DNA of 8,181 bases from CAG-1000 sp964545285 (GTDB taxonomy: Bacteria; Bacillota_I; Bacilli_A; RF39; UBA660), in contig CAZJEW010000043.1 in the NCBI GenBank assembly GCA_964545285.1, forward strand, positions 1-8,181. Reading direction: 5' to 3'. Shown here piece after piece: positions 1 through 6,135 of this stretch. The translations under genes were made by a program, and so were the position numbers. The notes below the pieces were generated by a model. It was not told the DNA's origin and made no database searches. It saw nothing but the letters and a program-made list of their open reading frames with translations. Positions within the stretch are counted from its first letter, which is position 1. Each line of letters opens with the position of its first letter.

Positions 1-1499
1 TTAAAGTCCATATCTCCCATATGATCTTCAAGTCCTTGAATGTCTGTAAGAATTGTATATTTAGAGTCACATGTCCCATCTTCAGTAATTAGTCCCATTG
101 CTATACCAGCTACTGGTGCTTTAATTGGAACACCTGCTGCCATTAATGACATACATCCAGCACATATACTTGCTTGTGAACTAGATCCATTACTTTCTAA
201 TACTTCTGAAACAACACGTACTGTATATGGAAATGTAACTTCATCAGGCATTACTTGTAATAATGCTCTTTCTGCTAATGCTCCATGTCCAATTTCTCTT
301 CTACCAGGTGCACCATATCTTCCAGTTTCACCAACACAAAATGCTGGGAAGTTATAATGGAATATAAATCTCTTTGAATCTTCTATTCCAAGTCCATCTA
401 ATATTTGATGTTCTTCCATAGCTCCTAAAGTGGTTACTGCTAAAGCTTGAGTTTGTCCCCTTGTGAATACTGCACTACCATGAGTTCTTGGAAGTAAATC
501 TATATCAGCAGATAAAGGTCTAATTTCATCAATCTTTCTTCCATCAGGTCTAATATGATCTTCTATTATTAGTCTTCTAACTTCTTTTCCTTCTAATTCA
601 TCTGCTACTTTTTTAACATCTTTTAATTCATTAACTAAATTCTCATCCTCTTTATGATTATTAGTAAAATGTTCTAAAGCAGTAGCTTTTACTTCATCAA
701 TTTTAGCATAACTTTCTAATTTATCTTTTATTTGAATAGCAGCACTCATTTCATCTTTAATATCTTCTGTAACTTCTTTTTCTATTTCAGGATTTATTTC
801 AGATAATGTTACTTCTATTTTATCTTGTCCAATTTCACTAATAATATCTTCTTGAATAGCGCATAGTTCTTTAACATGTTCATGTCCAAACATAAGTGCT
901 TCTAACATTTCATCTTCACTTACTTCTTTTGAACCGCTTTCAACCATATTAATGGCATCTTTAGTACCAGCAACTGTTAAATTAATAGTACTTCTTTCCA
1001 TTTCTTCTGTTGTTGGATTAATTTTAAATTCTCCGTCGATTTTACCAACCATTACTCCAGCTACAGGGCCTTCAAATGGTATATTAGAAAGACCTAAACA
1101 TAAAGATGTACCAAATAAAGCTGTCATTTCTGGTGTTTTATCTGGATCTACACTTAATACAGTATTTACTACTTGCACTTCGTTTCTAAAATTCTCACTA
1201 AACATTGGTCTAATAGGTCTATCTATTAACCTAGCTGTTAGTGTTGCTTGATCTGTTGGTCTACTTTCTCTTTTGATAAAACCACCTGGGATTTTACCAA
1301 CTGAATAAAGTTTTTCTTGATATAAAATAGTTAATGGAAAAAAATCTGCAGTTGAAACATTGTTACTCATAACACATGTAGATAATACTACAGTATCATC
1401 ATATCTTACAAGAACAGCTGCTCCAGCTTGTTTTGCCAATTCCCCACTTTCAACAATCAAATGCCTACCTTGAAATTCGTATTCGAATGTTCTTTTCAT
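1..1499 (-). CDS. pnp: Polyribonucleotide nucleotidyltransferase (PNPase), N-terminal part, cut by window edge
   Basis: PNPase is a trimeric, phosphate-dependent 3'-5' exoribonuclease that degrades mRNA and can also add 3' tails; it acts in the cytoplasm. I translated the minus strand from the ATG at 1499-1497: 499 codons run without a stop to the left edge. The protein begins MKRTFEYEFQGRHLIVESGE. The first RNase PH domain carries GGFIKRESRPTDQ and RLIDRPIRPMF. An acidic alpha-helical linker follows, then the second RNase PH domain with RPDGR, LLPRTHGSAVFTRGQTQAL, GETGRYGAPGRREIGHGAL and SNGSSSQASICAG. The last visible residues are LEDHMGDMDF, the start of the GDMDFKVAGT catalytic motif with its metal-binding aspartates. 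About 200 further residues (rest of the core, then KH and S1 domains) would lie outside, judging by the usual length near 700. The start is supported by AAAGGAG at 1511-1505, 5 nt upstream. It follows rpsO by 45 nt, the classic rpsO-pnp order, and probably shares its transcript. Confidence 0.97.
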   Translation of the reverse strand, partial: MKRTFEYEFQGRHLIVESGELAKQAGAAVLVRYDDTVVLSTCVMSNNVSTADFFPLTILYQEKLYSVGKIPGGFIKRESRPTDQATLTARLIDRPIRPMFSENFRNEVQVVNTVLSVDPDKTPEMTALFGTSLCLGLSNIPFEGPVAGVMVGKIDGEFKINPTTEEMERSTINLTVAGTKDAINMVESGSKEVSEDEMLEALMFGHEHVKELCAIQEDIISEIGQDKIEVTLSEINPEIEKEVTEDIKDEMSAAIQIKDKLESYAKIDEVKATALEHFTNNHKEDENLVNELKDVKKVADELEGKEVRRLIIEDHIRPDGRKIDEIRPLSADIDLLPRTHGSAVFTRGQTQALAVTTLGAMEEHQILDGLGIEDSKRFIFHYNFPAFCVGETGRYGAPGRREIGHGALAERALLQVMPDEVTFPYTVRVVSEVLESNGSSSQASICAGCMSLMAAGVPIKAPVAGIAMGLITEDGTCDSKYTILTDIQGLEDHMGDMDF

Positions 1500-1503
1500 A
1501 TTT

Positions 1504-1511
1504 ACTCCTTT
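1504..1511 (-). promoter_or_regulatory. Ribosome binding site of pnp
   Basis: The minus strand reads AAAGGAGT with GGAG ending 5 nt before the pnp ATG. It lies directly downstream of the rpsO-pnp intergenic hairpin, so folding or cleavage of that hairpin could affect access to it. Confidence 0.8.
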
Positions 1512-1518
1512 TCTTTAA

Positions 1519-1551
1519 AAAGTAAAGACACTTAAAATAAGTGCCTACTTT
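1519..1551 (-). promoter_or_regulatory. rpsO-pnp intergenic hairpin (possible RNase III site or weak attenuator)
   Basis: Seen directly: an upper stem CACTTA (1529-1534) with TAAGTG (1538-1543) around a 3-nt loop, and a lower stem AAAGTA (1519-1524) with TACTTT (1546-1551). They are separated by a small asymmetric internal loop in which G1527 can pair with C1545. The rpsO stop codon (1547-1545) lies inside the structure. In the minus-strand RNA the distal arm ends in a run of U, so it could act as a leaky terminator between rpsO and pnp. In Escherichia coli the same interval holds both a terminator and the RNase III hairpin through which PNPase represses itself; that this hairpin does the same is inference. 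Confidence 0.5.
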
Positions 1552-1814
1552 CTTAAATTTAATTTTTTAATTAATTCACGATATCTAGCTACATCTTCAT
1601 CTTTTAGGTAAGAAAGTAATTTTTTTCTCTTTCCAACCATTTTTTGTAAACCTAATTTAGTATGATAATCATGAATGTGTTCTTTCATATGTTCTGTTAA
1701 TGTATTAATTCTTTCAGTTAACATTGCAACTTGAACTTCAACACTACCAGTATCAGATTTACCTCTAGCATATTCGCTTATTATGTTTGCTTTTTTATCT
1801 TTACTTAAAGCCAT
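1545..1814 (-). CDS. rpsO: Small ribosomal subunit protein S15
   Basis: S15 is a primary 16S rRNA binder that organises the central domain of the 30S subunit at the helix 20-21-22 junction. The 89-residue product matches the family in length and pattern: TGSVEVQVAMLTERI (residues 22-36), the rRNA-contact segment around H42, H46 and D49, the basic stretch KMVGKRKKLLSYL (58-70), and the C-terminal RYRELIKKLNLRK. H42, H46 and D49 correspond to H41, H45 and D48 of the E. coli protein numbered without Met. The family's SRRGLL is replaced by TKLGLQ (52-57), so the usual serine contact is a threonine and one arginine is lost. The ATG at 1814-1812 is chosen because AAAGGAGG (1832-1825) lies 10 nt upstream. 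It has its own promoter (1902-1930) and leader, and pnp follows after 45 nt. The stop is TAG, unlike the TAA of the other genes. Confidence 0.97.
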   Translation of the reverse strand: MALSKDKKANIISEYARGKSDTGSVEVQVAMLTERINTLTEHMKEHIHDYHTKLGLQKMVGKRKKLLSYLKDEDVARYRELIKKLNLRK

Positions 1815-1824
1815 AATAACATTT

Positions 1825-1832
1825 CCTCCTTT
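1825..1832 (-). promoter_or_regulatory. Ribosome binding site of rpsO
   Basis: The minus strand reads AAAGGAGG, a near-perfect Shine-Dalgarno sequence 10 nt before the rpsO ATG. The spacing is slightly long, but no other in-frame start fits better. Confidence 0.85.
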
Positions 1833-1895
1833 ACTAATATATCCGTTAATTCTGAGTTCAAGGATAAGAGGTATCCAAGACTAAGAAGAAACTTC
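1833..1895 (-). promoter_or_regulatory. Structured rpsO 5' leader, candidate S15 autoregulatory element
   Basis: Between the inferred transcription start (about 1895) and the Shine-Dalgarno sequence the minus-strand RNA contains a hairpin GGATA-CCTCT-TATCC (1876-1862). A second GGATA lies at 1844-1840 and can pair with the same TATCC (1866-1862), giving a mutually exclusive fold closer to the ribosome site. A small GAAG-TTT-CTTC hairpin lies at the 5' end (1894-1884). S15 represses its own mRNA through leader structures in several bacterial groups, so an autoregulatory role fits. I cannot assign this leader to a described class by eye, and stems this short can occur by chance. Confidence 0.4.
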
Positions 1896-1901
1896 TATCT
1901 A

Positions 1902-1930
1902 ATATTACTACAATTATTAATAAAATGCAA
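1902..1930 (-). promoter_or_regulatory. Predicted sigma-A promoter of rpsO-pnp
   Basis: The minus strand has TTGCAT (1930-1925), a 17-nt spacer, and TAATAT (1907-1902), placing the start of transcription near 1895, about 80 nt before the rpsO ATG. Each hexamer matches consensus at four of six bases. The -35 begins 11 nt after the stop codon of the upstream MFS gene. In DNA this AT-rich, chance matches are common, but position and spacing are right. Confidence 0.5.
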
Positions 1931-1940
1931 TCTTTTTATT

Positions 1941-3113
1941 TTATTCTTTACAAAGAAACATATATACTAACATAGATATAATAGTTATTATTGCTGATGT
2001 TAAAAATAATAAAGATATTGATATATCTAAAAGTATACCTGCAATGAAAATACCTAATCCATCAGCAATACATAATACAAAATATCTAATATTTCCAAAT
2101 AAGAATTGACTATCGGTTCTTATTTTTCTTATATATACACCATTTACTTTATCATCTAATATTCTTGTAGATATATATGCAACAATTATTGCAATAATAA
2201 ACATGGTAACTGACCCACTTAAATATGCTAGTATATACATAAATGATCTACTACTATATTTTATAAATGTACATAATTTTGATGACCATTTTCCACTTAC
2301 TTTATTTAATAATGAACATGTAATACTTCCTAATAAATTACATACAATAATAAATATTGATGCAACTGAAACATTAAATCCTAAAAAGTTTGTTAAAAGT
2401 AACATCATCATTCCAAATACTATAGAATATCCTACTTCACTTATAAATTGTCCTATTAAATAGAAATTAATATTTTTATTTTTAATTAAATTTTTAAATG
2501 CTTTCTTAAGTGGCAAAACATTTCTTTTTTTAGTAACTTTATCTTCTTCATATAATAGAAGTATAATTCCAGAAATTAATGTAAATATTAATGATAAAAA
2601 TAAGCAAGTGTTATAATCAAACACTACTTTTCCTAATGTTACGCCTAACATAAGTCCACAAAATATTACTGCTATATCTTTTGAAAAATATGATACTAAT
2701 ACATGTTTTTTATATGTTTCATTGCTTTTATTAATAGTTGATAAAAAAGGATAAAATGCTACTCCATAGATATTCTCACACATAATACACAGAAGCATAG
2801 ATGCTTTTATAATAATAGATATATTTGTTAATGCCAAAAAAACTATTGATATAGCTCTTAATATAGTAGACAGTAATATTAGATTTTTAAGGTTTATTTT
2901 AGTTGAAAAAAAGCTAATAAAAAAAATAATTATTGAACTGCATATTAGGGATACTGATAATATTTTACTAATACTTTGTATATCAAATCCAATACTTTGT
3001 AACCATAATTGTCTATAATTTACCCATATTCCAAAAGAAAAAGACATTGCTGCTAAAGAAATAATAACAATATCTTCATTATTTAGTTTTAAAAATTCTT
3101 TAACCTTTTTCAT
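1941..3113 (-). CDS. Major facilitator superfamily-type transporter, substrate unknown
   Basis: A 390-residue, very hydrophobic protein with about 11-12 predicted membrane segments. The first is at residues 15-37 and contains FSFGIWVNYRQLWLQS; others lie near 46-68, 73-95, 100-120, 145-162, 166-188, 217-240, 247-268 and on to a last one near 365-388. A charged cytoplasmic loop near residues 188-216 (EEDKVTKKRNVLPLKKAFKNLIKNK) separates two six-helix halves, the usual MFS layout, and the length fits. The loop after helix 2 (FFSTKINLKNLILL) sits where MFS motif A would be but is degenerate. By eye it does not look like Mef- or Tet-type drug pumps. It lies 59 nt downstream of the ABC permease on the same strand and may be its tail gene, though it has a possible promoter of its own. 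The start is supported by an AGGA at 3126-3123, 9 nt upstream. The substrate cannot be told from sequence; a nucleoside, sugar or drug carrier are all possible. Confidence 0.75.
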   Translation of the reverse strand: MKKVKEFLKLNNEDIVIISLAAMSFSFGIWVNYRQLWLQSIGFDIQSISKILSVSLICSSIIIFFISFFSTKINLKNLILLSTILRAISIVFLALTNISIIIKASMLLCIMCENIYGVAFYPFLSTINKSNETYKKHVLVSYFSKDIAVIFCGLMLGVTLGKVVFDYNTCLFLSLIFTLISGIILLLYEEDKVTKKRNVLPLKKAFKNLIKNKNINFYLIGQFISEVGYSIVFGMMMLLLTNFLGFNVSVASIFIIVCNLLGSITCSLLNKVSGKWSSKLCTFIKYSSRSFMYILAYLSGSVTMFIIAIIVAYISTRILDDKVNGVYIRKIRTDSQFLFGNIRYFVLCIADGLGIFIAGILLDISISLLFLTSAIITIISMLVYMFLCKE

Positions 3114-3134
3114 ATTCTATTTTCCTATAATAAT

Positions 3135-3163
3135 ATTATATATTATTAATATTTAAAAATCAA
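3135..3163 (-). promoter_or_regulatory. Possible separate promoter of the MFS gene
   Basis: In the 59-nt gap between the MalG-like permease and the MFS gene the minus strand reads TTGATT (3163-3158), a 17-nt spacer and a perfect TATAAT (3140-3135). Transcription would begin near 3128, just before the AGGA ribosome site at 3126-3123, giving a leader of only about 15 nt. The gap is almost pure A/T, so a chance match is a real risk. Confidence 0.4.
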
Positions 3164-3172
3164 TTGAAATAA

Positions 3173-3988
3173 TTAATGTATTCCAGTTAAACAACTTTTA
3201 AATTGTTTTTGAAAAATAATAAATAATATAATCGTAGGTAATGTCGAAATGACTAATGCAAGCATAAGTACTGCATAATTACTCTGCCATATACCAGATA
3301 AACTATTTAAAAATATCGAATTTGTAAATTTACTTTGTGATTGGAGTAAAACTACTGGCAATAATAATGAACTCCAAGAATCAATAAATATTAATAATCC
3401 GCTTGTTATAAATACAGGTTTCATACAAGGTATATAAACTTTATAAAAGATTTCAAATTCATTTAATCCATCCATTCTTGCAGCTTTTATTAATTCTATC
3501 GGCATAAATTTTGTATTTTGTTTAAATAAATAAATTGAAAAAGGTAATGATAAAGAAGTAATTATTACTGAAAAATAAGTGTCTAAAATATTAATGTTTT
3601 TAAAAATGATAAAAAGAGGAACAACGATTGTTGATAATGGAACCATCATTGATATAAATGATAGCATAAATAACTTATTACTATATTTTGTTTTAAAGAT
3701 TGTATATGCATAACCAGCTAAAGAAGATATTAAAACACCTATTATCATAGCTAACAATGATACTATAAATGAATTCTTTAATGATGATAGAAAGTTATCT
3801 ATTTGCAATAATTCATTAAAATTATTAATAAAATTATTAAATGATAAATCATATAATATTCTATTTCCTTTAATGCTAGCATTTGTACTAAAACAAGATA
3901 ATAATAAAATTGCATAAGGAATAAACATTATAATTGATAAAATAGAGATTGAAATAATATTATAATATTTAGTTACTATTTTCTTCAT
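3173..3988 (-). CDS. Carbohydrate ABC transporter permease, MalG/UgpE type
   Basis: One of the two membrane subunits of a CUT1-type carbohydrate importer; it pairs with the MalF-like subunit encoded just upstream to form the translocation path. The 271 residues show about six membrane helices (near 11-32, 72-98, 105-129, 138-155, 192-212, 238-260). The cytoplasmic EAA loop that docks onto the ATPase is clear at residues 165-191: KAARMDGLNEFEIFYKVYIP, with the family's A-A, D-G and I-P positions. The segment NSFIVSLLAMIIGVLISSLA (72-91) is typical of MalG-like proteins, as is the end KQFKSCLTGI. The start is fixed by AAAGGAG with GGAG at 3998-3995, 6 nt before the ATG. The first 20 nt overlap the 3' end of the MalF-like gene, so translation is probably coupled. 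It is the last core ABC gene. Confidence 0.92.
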   Translation of the reverse strand: MKKIVTKYYNIISISILSIIMFIPYAILLLSCFSTNASIKGNRILYDLSFNNFINNFNELLQIDNFLSSLKNSFIVSLLAMIIGVLISSLAGYAYTIFKTKYSNKLFMLSFISMMVPLSTIVVPLFIIFKNINILDTYFSVIITSLSLPFSIYLFKQNTKFMPIELIKAARMDGLNEFEIFYKVYIPCMKPVFITSGLLIFIDSWSSLLLPVVLLQSQSKFTNSIFLNSLSGIWQSNYAVLMLALVISTLPTIILFIIFQKQFKSCLTGIH

Positions 3989-4853
3989 TTTTATCTCCTT
4001 TTTTTATTAATAAAATGCTTATTAACATACATATAACAAATATAGAGATTCCTATAGCCGAAGAATATCCATATTGAGATACATATGTAAATGCTTTTTT
4101 ATACAAATAGCTAACCATAGTTAATGTGCTTAATTGAGGCCCACCTTTTGTAATTATTGAACTTTCAACATATATTTGTATTATACTAGTTGCACATAAT
4201 ACTGTAATTAATACTATAACTGGTTTTATACTTGGTAATACTATTTTACTAAATATTTTATAATTTGATGCTCCATCAATTTTAGCTGCTTTGTAAACAT
4301 CTTCATTAATGCTTTTAATTGCTGTAATAAATAATAATATATAAAAACCACTCCAAGCCCATAAACAAATAAATATAATTACTAATCTTGCTCCCCAAAC
4401 ACTTTGCAATATTCCTGAATAATTCGATAACATATTTAATTTCGTTAATATAGAAGAAATAAAGCCTTCATTATAACAAAGTTGTTTAATGAATAAAGAA
4501 TATGCTACTGGCGAAGTAATACATGGGATATAAAATATAGTTATAAATATATTCTGTATTTTAGTATTTTTAATTTTAGTGATTTTTAGTGATATCCACA
4601 TAGAAAAAAATATTAACAATGGCAACAGTATAATGGTAAATATACATGAGTTTTTTAATGTAATAAAGAATGTTGAATCATCTAATAATAATTTATAATT
4701 ATATAAACCAGCATATGTTAAGTTTTGACCTCTACCTTTAAATAAAGATAAATATATAGAGTACAATAAAGGAATATATGTAATTAAACATATAATTAAA
4801 ATGCTTGGTAAAATAAACTTAATTAACTTTTTATCATTAGAATTGTTATACAT
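3969..4853 (-). CDS. Carbohydrate ABC transporter permease, MalF/UgpA type
   Basis: Membrane subunit partner of the MalG-like permease in a CUT1-type importer. The 294 residues contain about six membrane helices (near 11-38, 62-90, 100-122, 156-180, 208-230, 262-284). The EAA loop is at residues 185-211 (DVYKAAKIDGASNYKIF through IVLPSIKP), the docking site for the ATPase. Downstream, TKGGPQLSTLTMVSYLYKKAF and YGYSSAIG match the C-terminal signature of UgpA/MsmF-like permeases. Length is typical of versions lacking the long N-terminal extension of E. coli MalF. The ATG at 4853 begins 1 nt after the TAA of the binding-protein gene, and only a weak AGAAG lies upstream, so translation probably depends on ribosomes terminating on the preceding gene. 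The 3' end overlaps the next permease by 20 nt. The polar tail KKGDKNEENSN is unremarkable. Confidence 0.92.
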   Translation of the reverse strand: MYNNSNDKKLIKFILPSILIICLITYIPLLYSIYLSLFKGRGQNLTYAGLYNYKLLLDDSTFFITLKNSCIFTIILLPLLIFFSMWISLKITKIKNTKIQNIFITIFYIPCITSPVAYSLFIKQLCYNEGFISSILTKLNMLSNYSGILQSVWGARLVIIFICLWAWSGFYILLFITAIKSINEDVYKAAKIDGASNYKIFSKIVLPSIKPVIVLITVLCATSIIQIYVESSIITKGGPQLSTLTMVSYLYKKAFTYVSQYGYSSAIGISIFVICMLISILLIKKGDKNEENSN

Positions 4854-4854
4854 T

Positions 4855-6135
4855 TTAATCTTCTGCTACTATTTTTTCTGCTTCCTCTTGTAATTCTTTT
4901 ATAGCTTGTTCTAAAGTAATTTTTCCATCTATATACTTTTCAGCAGATTCTCCTACTGTATATGTAATTTCGTATGTATGTAATCCATATTTGACAGGTA
5001 TAATATCTTTACTCCAAGTTGCCATTAATGAATTAATTTTTTGATTACCAAAGAATTCAGTTCCTCCATCATCTAATTCATTAATTATATTTTTATTAAC
5101 AGTAATAAGTGAAAATTCATCTGCCATATAATTAATTAATTCTGAACTTGTACCAAATGTTTCTGTAGCAAATTTAATAGCTTCTTCTTTATTATTTTTG
5201 TTTATAACAAACCAATTTCCACCACCTAAATTTGAAACATTTGAATATCCTTCTCCTATTCCTATTTTAGGCATTGTAGTAACTCTCCATAAGCCACTTT
5301 GATCTTTATATTCACTAATAATTGGAGACCACCAACTTGCACCAACTAAAGACGCTATTTTTTGGTTAGCGATAGATGATATAATATCATCCCAACTAGA
5401 TGCTCTATAAACAATTCCTGAATCAAATAATTTTTTTAACGTAACAAATGTATCTTCAAAAGCTTTATTGTTTGCAATATTAGCTTTTCCTTCTTCATCA
5501 AAGAACCATGTTCCAGCTGATTGATACATAAGTCTTCCTTCCATGTCTCCAGATGGAGCTATGGGCAACATATAATATCCAGTTACTTCTTTAACTTTTT
5601 TACCAATTTTTATATACTCATCCCAAGTAATATTTGTTAAATCTTCTTCAGTAAAACCAGCTTTTTCTATTATATCTTTTCTATAAAATGTTACTCCAAC
5701 TGCAGAATCAAATGGTATAGCATAAATTTTATTATTATATGTTACATTAATCATTTTAAAATCCATATAATCTTCTGTATTAATATAATCAGTTAAATCT
5801 ACAAAATAATCAGTATAATATGAAACATATTCTAAAAAATTGTAATCCTCATCATAAAATATATTTGGTAATGTATCAAGTGAACCAGCTGCTAATTGAA
5901 CTTTTAATTTTTCGACCATATCTTCCTGTCCTATTTTAACAACTTCATAATCATAATCATTATCAGGATATTTTTCTTTATATATTTCGATTGCTTTTTC
6001 AGCAGCTGAAGCAGTATTATCGTATGCCCATATAATTATTTTTTTGCTATTATCATTGTTTCTATTTTTAATAAACAATATAGTAACAATTATAATAGCA
6101 ATTATTACTAAAGTACTAATAATTTTATTTTTCAT
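4855..6135 (-). CDS. Extracellular sugar-binding protein of the ABC importer, membrane-anchored, no lipobox
   Basis: Captures the solute outside the membrane and delivers it to the two permeases. It resembles the UgpB/MalE/AraN-like family (SBP_bac_1). From the chosen start it has 426 residues. Residues 1-22 (MKNKIISTLVIIAIIIVTIL onward) form one hydrophobic segment, followed by a polar linker with KNRNNDNSKK and then the first beta strand IIIWAYDN. Family-like patterns follow: EIYKEKYPD, DMVEKLKVQLAAG, YAIPFDSAVGVTFYRKDI, WDEYIKIGKKV, and MYQSAGTWFFDEEG in mid-protein. I see no cysteine anywhere, so it cannot be a lipoprotein; it is either held by the uncleaved N-terminal helix or secreted. 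The start at 6135 is preferred over an in-frame ATG at 6162 because AAAGGAG (6149-6143) stands 7 nt before it and the signal then begins normally. It overlaps the ATPase gene by 11 nt. Aromatic-rich mid-protein segments suggest an oligosaccharide, but the ligand is unknown. Confidence 0.9.
   Translation of the reverse strand: MKNKIISTLVIIAIIIVTILFIKNRNNDNSKKIIIWAYDNTASAAEKAIEIYKEKYPDNDYDYEVVKIGQEDMVEKLKVQLAAGSLDTLPNIFYDEDYNFLEYVSYYTDYFVDLTDYINTEDYMDFKMINVTYNNKIYAIPFDSAVGVTFYRKDIIEKAGFTEEDLTNITWDEYIKIGKKVKEVTGYYMLPIAPSGDMEGRLMYQSAGTWFFDEEGKANIANNKAFEDTFVTLKKLFDSGIVYRASSWDDIISSIANQKIASLVGASWWSPIISEYKDQSGLWRVTTMPKIGIGEGYSNVSNLGGGNWFVINKNNKEEAIKFATETFGTSSELINYMADEFSLITVNKNIINELDDGGTEFFGNQKINSLMATWSKDIIPVKYGLHTYEITYTVGESAEKYIDGKITLEQAIKELQEEAEKIVAED

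Noticed and set aside
952..1251. Open frame on the plus strand opposite pnp, and a similar one at 40-357.
   Set aside because: Both are antisense to well-conserved PNPase codons, lack ribosome sites, and give no recognisable protein; they arise from codon bias of the real gene.
1919..1945. Inverted repeat AATAAAAT/ATTTTATT as a terminator of the MFS gene.
   Set aside because: The stem is pure A/T with an 11-base loop and no U-run after it; such repeats are expected by chance in DNA of this composition.
2203..2463. Open frame on the plus strand opposite the MFS gene, and one on the minus strand at 7331-7615 opposite the Erm-like gene.
   Set aside because: Both lie wholly inside genes with clear family features and look like shadow frames.
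1941..3113. Treating the MFS protein as a macrolide efflux pump paired with the Erm-like gene.
   Set aside because: It does not resemble Mef proteins by eye, it is separated from the Erm-like gene by four importer genes, and it is transcribed in the opposite direction.
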